Source: Flexifilum sp963727545 (GTDB lineage Bacteria > Chloroflexota > Anaerolineae > Aggregatilineales > Phototrophicaceae). Taken from it: DNA of 64,000 bases. The translations under genes were made by a program, and so were the position numbers. The notes below the pieces were generated by a model. It saw only the letters and a list, made by a program, of their open reading frames with translations, was not told the origin of the DNA and did no database searches. The DNA is taken from positions 124,001 to 188,000 of the forward strand of contig CAVSGS010000020.1 in the NCBI GenBank assembly GCA_963727545.1, given 5' to 3'. Shown in pieces: positions 8,365-15,369 of the stretch (positions are counted from its first letter, which is position 1; the number at the start of each line of letters is the position of its first letter).

Positions 8365-9069
8365 TCAGTCGTGTTCGAGTCGGAAGAAACCGTCGTCCAG
8401 TGGTTCGTTACTCACGGCGGAAACCGGCGTCAGTTCATAAGCTGGCGCATCGTTCCAGAGCAGCGTTAGTTCGCGCGGCAAGATCAAGTCGTCGAGCAGC
8501 GCCAACTCGCCCGCTAGCTTGATGGTGAAGGTCTCTACTTTACCGCTGGCGGGGTTGATGCAGTCGGTTGAAACCGAGGCTAAACTGTAATCCGGGTTGA
8601 GTCGGAGCCGGACAGTCACGCCGGCTTCCGTGTTGACCGCGTCGAAGCTGAAGTCGTCGATCAGCTTAAGTTCGACGAACGCCTCGCTCAGCGGAATTAG
8701 CAGCATCGCGCAGTATGCCCACAGCAGCGCATGGGCTGATTCGGTCAGCGCGGCGTCGTCGGTGACCACCTGATCGCCCTGTCGCCGTCGCAGCACCGGG
8801 TCGACAAACGAGCCGCTATCGCTGTGCTGAAGCAGCCCGACGCGCCGAGACGTATAAGTCCAGCGAACCGTGAGTGGGAACTTGAAGCTGGCAGTCGCGT
8901 CCAGCGGTGCCCACAGCGTCATGGGTCCCAACTGGGTGCGTTGACGTCCCGTCACTCGCAAGGTGAGGGTCTCCAGCGCGGGCGGTCCCAAGCCATAGCG
9001 CGCTTCAATCGCGTTACGGAGGAGCGTTCTGCTGGCTTGGTCGCCTTGCGCTAGAAGTAAGACAGGCAT
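8365..9069 (-). CDS. protein of unknown function (possibly DUF6544-like)
   Basis: A 234-residue protein with no signal peptide and no clear motif. The C-terminal half is beta-rich (VTVRLRLNPDYSLASVSTDCINP, then LPRELTLLWND and FRLEHD). The pattern of a WAY-AMLLIPL helix followed by a strand-rich region ending in a tryptophan and FR loosely resembles the DUF6544 group, but I hold this weakly. Start at the ATG at 9069. Confidence 0.5.
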   Translation of the reverse strand: MPVLLLAQGDQASRTLLRNAIEARYGLGPPALETLTLRVTGRQRTQLGPMTLWAPLDATASFKFPLTVRWTYTSRRVGLLQHSDSGSFVDPVLRRRQGDQVVTDDAALTESAHALLWAYCAMLLIPLSEAFVELKLIDDFSFDAVNTEAGVTVRLRLNPDYSLASVSTDCINPASGKVETFTIKLAGELALLDDLILPRELTLLWNDAPAYELTPVSAVSNEPLDDGFFRLEHD

Positions 9070-9189
9070 AGAAAAATCTCGTACAATTTAGATTAGTGCT
9101 AGTCTAGCAAAAACCACAAGTAAAAGACAATCTTTTTTACGGATTCAGGTACCGCGTATTTTTTCGGGGCATATTTCGGAGCGATCCTC

Positions 9190-10230
9190 ATGCAAACCAC
9201 TGACTCCCCCACTTTCACGCCGCGCATCGACCAAACCGGCGCGACCTTCATCTGGCACGGCAGCGACGACGTCCCCCAGCTTTTCGGCGACTTCAACGGT
9301 TGGCGCGACGGCATCCAGCTCACTGAAACCGAGCCGAACGTCTGGACGCATACGCTGGCGCTCCCTCGCGACGCCTACGTCGAGTACTGCTTCGCCACCA
9401 AGCACGACATCGAGGAGCGCTTTCTCGATCCACTCAATCCGCGCGCCGTCTACAACGGCGTCGAGGCGGTCAACAACTATTTCACCATGCCGGATTATCA
9501 ACCTAATCCGCTGATCGAGCGGCTGCCCGGCGTCAAGCGTGGCGCGATCAGCGAGCACTGGCTCGAAACCGACGGCTTCACCGGCGACAGTCACCGCAAA
9601 CTGTATCTGTATCACCCGCCGGTCGACGAACCGACGCCGCTGGTGGTCGTCTGGGACGGCGAGGATTACCTCCAGCGCGGGCGGCTCAACGCGATTGTCG
9701 ATAACCTGATCGCCCAAAAGCGGATTCGCCCGATTGCGCTGGCGCTGATCGCCAATGGCGGCAAATCGCGCTTCGTCGAGTATATGCAGAACGAAGGCAC
9801 AGTCGGCTTCTTGATGCAGATGATCCTGCCCTTCGCCAACCAGCACCTCAACCTGATCGACCCCGGCACGGAACGCGGTGTTCACGGTGTGCTCGGTTCG
9901 TCGATGGGCGGGCTGATGGCGCTCTACACCGGGCTGCGCGCCGCCGATCTGTTCGGGCACGTCGTCTGTCAATCGGGCGCGTTCTGGTTCGGCGATCCGC
10001 GTTACGACATGCTGGTGGTCGAGTATCTCAAGACCCACCCGACCGAGCCGCTCAAAATCTGGCAGGACGTCGGCACGCTCGAATCCCTGCTCGACGGCAA
10101 CCGCAAAGTCAACGCGCTGCTCAAGGACAAGGGCTACGCCGTGACCTATCGCGAGTTCAGCGGCGGGCACAACCAAACCATGTGGGCGGATAACACGTGG
10201 CGCGCCCTCGAAACCCTCTACGGCTGCTAA
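9190..10230 (+). CDS. esterase of the enterochelin-esterase / EstD type
   Basis: A 346-residue protein with two parts. Residues 8-90 form an immunoglobulin-like E-set/CBM48 domain (ATFIWHGSDDVPQLFGDFNGW). Residues 120-346 form an alpha/beta hydrolase of the esterase D superfamily. The nucleophile elbow is GVLGSSMGGLMALY, and a late HNQTMW supplies the likely catalytic His. No signal peptide is seen, so it is probably cytoplasmic. Such enzymes hydrolyse siderophore esters or other carboxylic esters; no siderophore genes are nearby. It is a single plus-strand gene. Confidence 0.82.
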   Translation: MQTTDSPTFTPRIDQTGATFIWHGSDDVPQLFGDFNGWRDGIQLTETEPNVWTHTLALPRDAYVEYCFATKHDIEERFLDPLNPRAVYNGVEAVNNYFTMPDYQPNPLIERLPGVKRGAISEHWLETDGFTGDSHRKLYLYHPPVDEPTPLVVVWDGEDYLQRGRLNAIVDNLIAQKRIRPIALALIANGGKSRFVEYMQNEGTVGFLMQMILPFANQHLNLIDPGTERGVHGVLGSSMGGLMALYTGLRAADLFGHVVCQSGAFWFGDPRYDMLVVEYLKTHPTEPLKIWQDVGTLESLLDGNRKVNALLKDKGYAVTYREFSGGHNQTMWADNTWRALETLYGC

Positions 10231-10235
10231 CCCCA

Positions 10236-10264
10236 GTGAGGGGCGCGGCGCGCCGTGCCCCTAC
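10236..10264. repeat. degenerate GTAGGGGC palindrome
   Basis: GTGAGGGGCGCGGCGCGCC followed by GTGCCCCTAC, a near-palindrome just after the esterase stop codon. Left arm differs from GTAGGGGC. Confidence 0.6.
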
Positions 10265-10394
10265 CCCCTCATATTTCGCATTAGCATCCTACTAAAAACG
10301 CCGCGATTCACTTGCAATTGCCCATCATTTTATTTATAACAAGTTTAATTATCAAAGGCGCGAGACGTACTATCAGCGAGAAGGAGCGCGAATC

Positions 10395-10625
10395 ATGCCC
10401 TACCAGAGCATCAGCGAACTGCCGGAAAGCGTGCGCGATCATCTGCCTGAGCACGCGCAGGAAATCTACAAGGAAGCCTACAACAGCGCATGGAACGAAT
10501 ACAAAGACCCGGACAAGCGGCGCGGCGACGCCGACCGCGAGGAGACCGCCCGCAAGGTCGCGTGGAGCGCCGTCAAGCACGACTATGAAAAAGGCGATGA
10601 CGGCGATTGGCATCGTAAAAACTAG
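10395..10625 (+). CDS. chaB: ChaB family protein
   Basis: A 76-residue soluble protein. MPYQSISELPESVRDHLPEHAQEIYKEAYNSAWNEY is the ChaB signature (LP..v...LP.haq.iy..a.n.a...y), and the C-terminus is strongly charged. ChaB was named as a regulator of the ChaA cation antiporter in enterobacteria, but stand-alone ChaB proteins of unknown role are common. The start has an AAGGAGCG site. No chaA is nearby. Confidence 0.85.
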   Translation: MPYQSISELPESVRDHLPEHAQEIYKEAYNSAWNEYKDPDKRRGDADREETARKVAWSAVKHDYEKGDDGDWHRKN

Positions 10626-10785
10626 TACCGAGTGCTGAGTACCGAGTAAAAGACAGGACTGAGTAAGAACAGGACTGAGAACTGAGTGAAAAGCGAGAGG
10701 CGAATCTCCATTTTTGACGTGGAAATTCGCCTCTGTATTTATTACTCGGTACTAGGTCCTCGGTACTCGGTACTCAATAGACCGG
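10623..10785. repeat. heptamer inverted-repeat element with terminator-like core
   Basis: Left half reads GTACCGAGTGCTGAGTACCG, the right half the complementary TACTCGGTACTAGG type, so the heptamer runs face each other. The centre has GAGGCGAAT ... ATTCGCCTC with T-rich flanks. The whole 160 bp could fold as one long hairpin. It lies between the convergent chaB and MoeB-like genes and probably ends transcription both ways. Confidence 0.75.
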
Positions 10786-12027
10786 CATCGCGTGATCGAC
10801 GTCCTTCGCCCATGCGAGGATGCCGCCCGCCATGTTGACCAGCTTGTCGGGATCGTAGCCGACCTCGCGCAGCATGTTGATCACGTCGGTGCTGCGAATC
10901 CCCGACCGGCAGTGGACGATCACCTCGTGGTCACGCGGGATACGCCCGATCACGGTATTTTCCGCCTGCTTGCGACCGGACAGCACGTCGTCCAGCGCGA
11001 TCTGGAACTGGGGTTTGGGGATTTTCACCGTGTCGATCACGCCGTCCAGCGACGAGATTTCCCACTCTTCGGGATTGCGCACGTCGAGCACGAACAGGTC
11101 GTCGCCCCGGTCGATCCGCTCTTTGAGTTCCTGCGCCGTGATCTGCGGGATCGGCTGCTCGTCGTCGAAATCGTCAGCGGCTTCCGGCTTGTGATCGTGC
11201 GCCGGAACGCCGCAGAACTGCTCGTAGTCGATCAACTCGACCTGATCCGCCGGGATGCCGCAGACCGGGCAGTTGGGGTTCTTGCGCACGCGGATCGTCG
11301 TAAAGCTCATTTCCAGCGCGTCGTAGAGCAGCATCCGCCCCACCATTGAGTCGCCAATGCCGGTGATCAGCTTGATCGCCTCGGTCGCCTGCATCGTGCC
11401 AATCGTCCCCGGCAGCACGCCGAGCACGCCCGCTTCGGCGCAGTTCGGCACCAAGCCGGGGGGCGGCGGTTCCGGGAACATGCAGCGATAGCACGGTCCC
11501 TCTTTAGCGTAAAAGACGCTCAACTGCCCTTCGAAGCGCAGGATACTGCCATAAACGTTGGGCTTGCCCAGCTTGACGCAGGCGTCGTTGACGAGGTAGC
11601 GCGTCGGGAAATTGTCGGTCCCGTCGATGATCACGTCGTAGGGTTCGAGGATTTCCAGCGCGTTTTCCGACGTCAGCGGCACTTCGTACTTGTCGATCTG
11701 CACGTCGGGGTTCAAGTCGCGGATCCGCCGCGCGGCGCTGTCGATCTTGCTGACGCCGAGCGTGCTGTAGCCGTGAATGATCTGGCGCTGGAGGTTGCTC
11801 TCGTCGACCGTGTCGTAATCGACCAAGCCCAGCCGCCCGACTCCCGCCGCCGCCAGATACAGCGCCAGCGGGCTGCCCAGCCCGCCCGTGCCGATCAGCA
11901 GCACGCTCGACGCCTTCAAGCGGCGCTGCCCTTCCATCCCGAACTCCGGCATGATCAAATGACGCCCATAGCGCCGGATTTCGTCGTTGCTCAGTTCACC
12001 GAGTTCTGTTACGACCGGTTCCATCAT
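10774..12027 (-). CDS. MoeB/ThiF-type adenylyltransferase with C-terminal rhodanese (MoeZ-like)
   Basis: A 417-residue E1-like enzyme. It should adenylate the C-terminal glycine of a small sulfur carrier and then pass sulfur to it as a thiocarboxylate. The ATP-binding motif GTGGLGSPLALYLAAAGVG is at about residue 49, DGTDNFPTRYLVNDAC at about 135, and two zinc cysteine pairs are CYRC and CPVC. A Cys in PNCAEAGVLG is the likely catalytic one. The rhodanese domain covers about 300-417, with active Cys in VIVHCRSGIRSTD. This two-domain form is MoeZ/MoeBR, the activator of CysO in mycobacteria. It ends the cysteine operon whose carrier is at 13105-13374. Confidence 0.9.
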   Translation of the reverse strand: MMEPVVTELGELSNDEIRRYGRHLIMPEFGMEGQRRLKASSVLLIGTGGLGSPLALYLAAAGVGRLGLVDYDTVDESNLQRQIIHGYSTLGVSKIDSAARRIRDLNPDVQIDKYEVPLTSENALEILEPYDVIIDGTDNFPTRYLVNDACVKLGKPNVYGSILRFEGQLSVFYAKEGPCYRCMFPEPPPPGLVPNCAEAGVLGVLPGTIGTMQATEAIKLITGIGDSMVGRMLLYDALEMSFTTIRVRKNPNCPVCGIPADQVELIDYEQFCGVPAHDHKPEAADDFDDEQPIPQITAQELKERIDRGDDLFVLDVRNPEEWEISSLDGVIDTVKIPKPQFQIALDDVLSGRKQAENTVIGRIPRDHEVIVHCRSGIRSTDVINMLREVGYDPDKLVNMAGGILAWAKDVDHAMPVY

Positions 12028-12082
12028 TTACCCTTCTTGGTCATCGATTTGCCGCTTGAATTAGCTGCTGCCCGTTCTTGTC

Positions 12083-12107
12083 GGGGCGCACGGCTGTGCG
12101 CCCCTAC
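12083..12107. repeat. GTAGGGGC-family palindrome, core GCACGGCTGTGC
   Basis: GGGGCGCACGGCTGTGCG followed by CCCCTAC. The left arm lacks the GTA. The core is the same as at 29737 and inverted at 39220. It lies in the gap between the thioredoxin-like and MoeB-like genes. Confidence 0.75.
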
Positions 12108-12150
12108 GGATTCGTTCTTGTGAAGATCACCGATGTGTGCACCCGGTTTT

Positions 12151-12194
12151 TCTCCCCCTCTCATCATGGAGAGGGGGTCGGGGGGTGAGGTTGT
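12151..12194. repeat. CTCCCC/GGGGTGAGG interspersed repeat
   Basis: CTCCCCCTCTCATCATGGAG followed by AGGGGGTCGGGGGGTGAGG. It is an imperfect hairpin of the family listed at 1908, inside the cysteine operon. Confidence 0.65.
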
Positions 12195-12210
12195 GGTAGC
12201 AGACTTCGCC

Positions 12211-12624
12211 TTACGCGACAATCGCCCCACCCAGTTGATGCCGCAGCGTCTCCACCTCGGCGACGCCGTGATTCACGGCGAGTGTTGTTCCCCGTCCGTC
12301 GAGCACGAAGGTGGTCGGCGCGCAGAAGACGCCCCAGCGCTTGGCGGCGTCCGGCTGCTCGGTCGCGTCGACTTTGACGACCTGTAGCGCTGCGCCCAAT
12401 TCGCTTTGCAGCCGCGAGATCGCGGGCATTTGCTGCGTCTTGCAGGGAATGCACATCGGCGTGGTGAAGTAGACGATCGTCGGCACACCCGGCACGATCC
12501 CGCTCAGCAGCGGGTCGGTCGGCGCGAGCGCCGTCGTCTGCCGAATCTGGCGTGCAATCATCCACCGATAAGCGATCAACCCCACCGCGATCAGCACAAC
12601 CGCCGCCGCAAACCGCACGATCAT
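12211..12624 (-). CDS. membrane-anchored thioredoxin-like protein
   Basis: A 137-residue protein. Residues 1-22 form an N-terminal helix (FAAAVVLIAVGLIAYRWMIA), then a thioredoxin fold with active site TPMCIPCKTQQMP (CxxC) near residue 57 and the cis-proline region VFCAPTTFVLDG. It should reduce disulfides or persulfides at the membrane face. In the same operon, actinobacterial relatives place a thioredoxin-like protein beside thiosulfate sulfurtransferase, where it could reduce the enzyme-bound persulfide. Here it sits 10 nt after DUF4395. The role in sulfur delivery is inferred from context. Confidence 0.85.
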   Translation of the reverse strand: MIVRFAAAVVLIAVGLIAYRWMIARQIRQTTALAPTDPLLSGIVPGVPTIVYFTTPMCIPCKTQQMPAISRLQSELGAALQVVKVDATEQPDAAKRWGVFCAPTTFVLDGRGTTLAVNHGVAEVETLRHQLGGAIVA

Positions 12625-12634
12625 GGCATCACTC

Positions 12635-13090
12635 CTATTTTACCGCCGCATATCTGAAGCCGGGGACACCCAAACGGTTGAACTGGTAGTACATCCAGCA
12701 GCCGAGGCAGAAGTTGATCCAGAAGTTCAGGTTCGCCAGCGCGATCACGATCCACACCAGCACCCACGCCACCAGCGGCACACCTGCCAGCAGCAGAACG
12801 ACCGCCGCGCCGTTGAAGATCGCCCCGACCAGCATTGCAAAGCGATGCGGCTCCGGGTTGTCCACGATCACGTGCGGCTTGACCAACCCGCTCGGCTTGA
12901 CCACCCGCTGATAGATCAGCTTGTAGGGCGCAAACGGCGCGTTGACCGCGCCGAGCAACTGCGCCAGCGCGACGATCGCCACCAGCAGCGGACTGTCGAG
13001 CACGAACCCCGCCAGCAGCAGCAGAATCGTGATCGCCTGCCCCGTTCTCAACCCGTTGTGATCGACTTTACGTAAACTCGTGCCTGCCAT
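12635..13090 (-). CDS. DUF4395 membrane protein
   Basis: A 151-residue protein with about four hydrophobic segments (AITILLLLAGFVLDSPLLVAIV, AMLVGAIFNGAAVVLLLAGV and the following helix). It has the family markers VDHNGLRTGQA at the start and NFCLGCWMYYQF at the end, with a CxxC pair. DUF4395 genes often neighbour thioredoxin-like and sulfurtransferase genes, as here. The paired cysteines make a redox or sulfur-relay role plausible but unproven. It lies 14 nt after the CysO-like gene. Confidence 0.85.
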   Translation of the reverse strand: MAGTSLRKVDHNGLRTGQAITILLLLAGFVLDSPLLVAIVALAQLLGAVNAPFAPYKLIYQRVVKPSGLVKPHVIVDNPEPHRFAMLVGAIFNGAAVVLLLAGVPLVAWVLVWIVIALANLNFWINFCLGCWMYYQFNRLGVPGFRYAAVK

Positions 13091-13104
13091 CGCTATCCCC
13101 TATC

Positions 13105-13374
13105 TCACCCGCCGGCGATGCTGGGAATAATCCGCAGCGCATCGTCGGCTTCAAGTTCAGTATCCAAGCCATTCATGAAGCGAATATCCTCTTCGCCGAG
13201 GAACACGTTGACAAAATTACGCAGTTCCTCGTCCTTGAAGAGATGCTGCCGCAGTTCGGGATACTGCGTCGTCAGGTCGTTGAGCGCCGCGCCGACCGTC
13301 GCCCCGCTGACGTTGATCTGTGCCTGATTGCCGGTGTAAGTCCGCAGCGGCGTCGGAATCTTGATACTTGCCAT
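13105..13374 (-). CDS. cysO: CysO-like ubiquitin-fold sulfur carrier protein
   Basis: An 89-residue beta-grasp protein from the ATG at 13374. It ends in the required Gly-Gly (IIPSIAGG), which is adenylated and thiocarboxylated by a MoeB-type enzyme. The segment LRNFVNVFLGEEDIRFMNGL closely matches the mycobacterial CysO pattern, and is less like MoaD or ThiS. In the CysO pathway, sulfur is transferred to O-phosphoserine by CysM, and a JAMM protease then releases cysteine. All partners except CysM are in this operon. A longer reading upstream to 13506 is false: it translates the tRNA-Cys gene. Confidence 0.88.
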   Translation of the reverse strand: MASIKIPTPLRTYTGNQAQINVSGATVGAALNDLTTQYPELRQHLFKDEELRNFVNVFLGEEDIRFMNGLDTELEADDALRIIPSIAGG

Positions 13375-13410
13375 CGTCTCACCACTCTCCTGAATTCGCT
13401 GATTTAACCA

Positions 13411-13481
13411 AGGCACGGATGGGATTCGAACCCATGTGCGCGCATTTGCAGTGCACTGCCTAGCCACTCGACCACCGCGCC
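13411..13481 (-). tRNA. tRNA-Cys (GCA)
   Basis: A complete cloverleaf of 71 nt on the minus strand. Acceptor arms GGCGCGG and CCGTGCC pair throughout (one G-U), the anticodon stem is GTGCA/TGCGC with loop CTGCAAA (anticodon GCA), and the T arm is ATGGG-TTCGAAT-CCCAT. CCA is not encoded. It lies between the sulfurtransferase and the CysO-like gene, on their strand and only 37 nt before cysO. The tRNA for cysteine is therefore probably made from, and processed out of, the cysteine operon transcript. Confidence 0.95.
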
Positions 13482-13487
13482 AAATGG

Positions 13488-13577
13488 GGTACCGAGTGCT
13501 GAGCACTGAGTACTGAGAAAAACCATCGTATCATGCTGGGTTTCGACTCGGTACTCGGTACTCATTACTCGGTACTT
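13488..13577. repeat. inverted heptamer repeat element
   Basis: GTACCGAGTGCTGAGCACTG on the left faces ACTCGGTACTCGGTACTC on the right, with an A/T-rich centre (GAAAAACC). It separates the sulfurtransferase gene from tRNA-Cys and could fold into a long hairpin in the transcript. Confidence 0.8.
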
Positions 13578-13583
13578 TCCTTG

Positions 13584-14414
13584 CTACGCTTCCGCACCCT
13601 TGCGGATCGGCACACCGATCAGATTACCCCATTCCGTCCACGATCCATCGTAATTGCGGACGTTGGGCAGACCGATGACGTACTTGAGCACGAACCACGT
13701 ATGCGATGAGCGCTCGCCAATGCGGCAGTAGGCGACCACGTCGCGCTGATCGCTGATGCCCTTCGCGCCGTACAGCGCTTGCAGATCGGCTTTGCTCTTG
13801 AACGTCCCGTCTTCCGCCACCGCCTGCGACCACGGGATGTTGGCTGCGCCGGGGATGTGTCCCGCGCGCTGAGCAGTCTCGCTCATACCGGGCGGCGCGA
13901 TGATCTTGCCGGTGTACTCGTCATTCGAGCGCACGTCCACCAAACCGAAACCGGGCTGTTCCAGCCGCGCCTTGACGTAATCGCGGTCGGCGCGCAGATC
14001 GGCGTTGACCTTGCCGACTTGGTAGCGCGTCGCCGGATAACTCGCCTCGTCGGTCGAGAGGTCGCGCTCCTCGGCGATCCACTTCTTGCGCCCGCCGTCC
14101 ATCAAGCTGACGTTGTCGTGACCGTAGTATTTGAACAGCCAGAAGGCATATGCCGCGAACCAGTTGTTGTTATCGCCGTAGAGGACGACGTGCGTCTCCG
14201 GCGTGACACTGGCGGCGCTCAGCAGCCCTTCGAATTCCTCCTTGGTAGCGATGTCGCGCAGCGTTTGATTCTGAAGCTGCGTTTGCCAATTGAACGCCAC
14301 CGCGCCGGGGATATGCCCCAACTCGTACTGCGTCGTATCGACGTCCACCTCGATCAGCCGGACTTCGTCCTTGTGATCGGCGACCCACTGGGTACTCACG
14401 AGTGCTTCGGTCAT
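13584..14414 (-). CDS. thiosulfate sulfurtransferase, tandem rhodanese (CysA2/SseA-like)
   Basis: About 276 residues from the ATG at 14414. An upstream reading to 14438 adds eight residues. There are two rhodanese domains: residues 1-130 (inactive-type, VVLYGDNNNWFAAYAFWLFKYYG) and 145-276 with the active cysteine in VVAYCRIGERSSHTWFVLKY. The CRIGERSSH loop is the one seen in mycobacterial CysA2/CysA3 thiosulfate sulfurtransferases. It would take sulfur from thiosulfate as an enzyme persulfide and could charge the MoeZ-like protein or the carrier. It is the second structural gene of the cysteine operon. Confidence 0.9.
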   Translation of the reverse strand: MTEALVSTQWVADHKDEVRLIEVDVDTTQYELGHIPGAVAFNWQTQLQNQTLRDIATKEEFEGLLSAASVTPETHVVLYGDNNNWFAAYAFWLFKYYGHDNVSLMDGGRKKWIAEERDLSTDEASYPATRYQVGKVNADLRADRDYVKARLEQPGFGLVDVRSNDEYTGKIIAPPGMSETAQRAGHIPGAANIPWSQAVAEDGTFKSKADLQALYGAKGISDQRDVVAYCRIGERSSHTWFVLKYVIGLPNVRNYDGSWTEWGNLIGVPIRKGAEA

Positions 14415-14517
14415 TGTTCCCGCTCTCCTATATGTCAAATTCTAAGAATTTTGAGTAACAACGAGCGCTGCGGCGTCAAACTGCGAGCGATCCGCTCGCA
14501 AACGCCAGACTCGCATG

Positions 14518-14881
14518 TCAACGGCTTTGGCTTGCTGCTACGGAAGTGATGATGTAGCTGAAGTTCGGCAGCGCGTGATCGCGGTCGAACACCGACGGGA
14601 TCGCCGGATGATCCGGGTGGCTGTGGTAGTAGCCGACCAGCGTCAGCCCGCGCGCGTCCGCCTCGTCTTCGAGCTTCGCCCAGTCGAGCGGCGTCATCGC
14701 GTAACGGTGATACTGCTCCTCGCTCTCGAACTGGTTGGCGACGTGCACCGTATCGACGATCTCGATGCTGTCCGCGCCAGCACTTGCCCACCAGAAAACC
14801 GCCGCCCTCGTTCGGATAGGCTGCTTCCATCTCGGCGAAAATCTGCTGTTGCAGCGCTGCGCTCAAAACCACGTTCATCAT
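14518..14881 (-). CDS. JAMM/MPN metalloprotease (Mec-like), interrupted by a frameshift
   Basis: A zinc peptidase of the JAB1/MPN type. In the CysO pathway its relative Mec removes cysteine from the carrier's C-terminus. The N-terminal part has AAYPNEGGGFLVGK with the metal-activating Glu. The rest, in another frame from about 14785, has VGYYHSHPDHPAIPSVFD, which fits the HxHx7SxxD zinc motif exactly. Removing one T (AAGTGCT to AAGGCT) restores one frame of about 120 residues, a normal length. It is the first structural gene after the Cys-rich leader and terminator, so its expression should depend on read-through. Confidence 0.88.
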
Positions 14882-14912
14882 TTACTGTCCTGCTGCTGCG
14901 GCACAAATAAAA

Positions 14913-14938
14913 AGAGCCGACCTTGTGGGGTCGGCTCT
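14913..14938 (-). terminator. intrinsic terminator (attenuator) ahead of the cysteine operon
   Basis: On the minus strand the stem AGAGCCGACC / GGTCGGCTCT has a 6-nt loop and is followed by TTTTTATTT. It lies between the leader ORF stop (14966) and the first structural gene (14881), where a constitutive terminator would silence the operon. It is therefore best read as a regulated one. The 7-mer GCCGACC of its 5' arm is also present inside the leader ORF (14994-15000), so the 3' arm has two possible partners. Confidence 0.88.
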
Positions 14939-14965
14939 CGCTCTAGCACGTTGGTACGGCAAAAA

Positions 14966-15082
14966 TCACCGCAGAGTAACACGTCCCCGGTTTGGTCGGC
15001 ATTCGCACATACAACACATCGCCACGCACATCATGTGAGGATGGTCATAAAAAGTCGGGATGGATGTCAGTTCTGGTCTCAT
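14966..15082 (-). CDS. cysteine-rich leader peptide, candidate attenuator ORF
   Basis: A 38-codon ORF, too short for normal gene calling. It starts at ATG 15082 (MRPELTSIPTFYDHPH) and continues MMCVAMCCMCECRPN to a TGA at 14966. Five Cys codons fall within residues 19-28, including a Cys-Cys pair. A second possible start is the double ATG at 15034. The first ATG lies 7 nt after a TACGCT hexamer, which fits a leaderless transcript. The design matches ribosome-mediated attenuation: shortage of charged tRNA-Cys would stall ribosomes here and change pairing of the downstream terminator. Polycysteine leaderless ORFs controlling sulfur operons are known from mycobacteria. The function here is inferred. 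Confidence 0.75.
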   Translation of the reverse strand: MRPELTSIPTFYDHPHMMCVAMCCMCECRPNRGRVTLR

Positions 15083-15089
15083 GTCGCAT

Positions 15090-15118
15090 AGCGTATCACG
15101 CTCTCAAAAGGATTGCAA
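15090..15118 (-). promoter_or_regulatory. candidate promoter of the cysteine operon
   Basis: On the minus strand TTGCAA (15113-15118) is followed after 17 nt by TACGCT (15090-15095), which fits the TANNNT form seen at leaderless promoters in Actinobacteria and Deinococcus. ATG of the leader ORF begins 7 nt after it, so the start site would coincide with the start codon. Confidence 0.55.
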
Positions 15119-15128
15119 GCATTTAGTT

Positions 15129-15351
15129 GCCGGGAATAGGGCAAACGCATCAAATTTCTAAATACCATAATTAACCGCCAAGACGCCAAGGACACCAAGA
15201 AGAATCATTGAAAACCCCCACTTCACTCGATCAAAGAACAGACTCAAAGGCTGTTAGCAGCATAAAAGCCTCTAAAAAATCGTCTTTCTTGGCGATCTTG
15301 GCGTCTTGGCGGTTCAAATTGATTTTGATGCGTTTGCCCTGTGCCGGAAAT
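15129..15351. repeat. MITE-like element with long terminal inverted repeats
   Basis: About 220 bp. The left end reads GCCGGGAATAGGGCAAACGC then ATCAAA, and the right end is its near-complement TTTGATGCGTTTGCCCTGTG then CCGG. Inside, both arms continue into the CCGCCAAGACGCCAAG repeat (15174 and 15290-15317). The 90-bp centre has no ORF. No transposase is present. It lies between the cysteine operon promoter and the DUF6273 gene. Confidence 0.7.
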
Positions 15352-15369
15352 GCTTTCACGTGCTGATGC

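Noticed and set aside
9145..10176. Long minus-strand reading frame opposite the esterase
   Set aside because: It is a mirror of the plus-strand codon bias in GC-rich DNA. Its product has no motif, while the plus strand encodes a clear esterase.
13375..13506. N-terminal extension of the CysO-like protein (GGRVARQCTANARTWVRIPS)
   Set aside because: This is a translation of the tRNA-Cys gene. The true start is ATG 13374.
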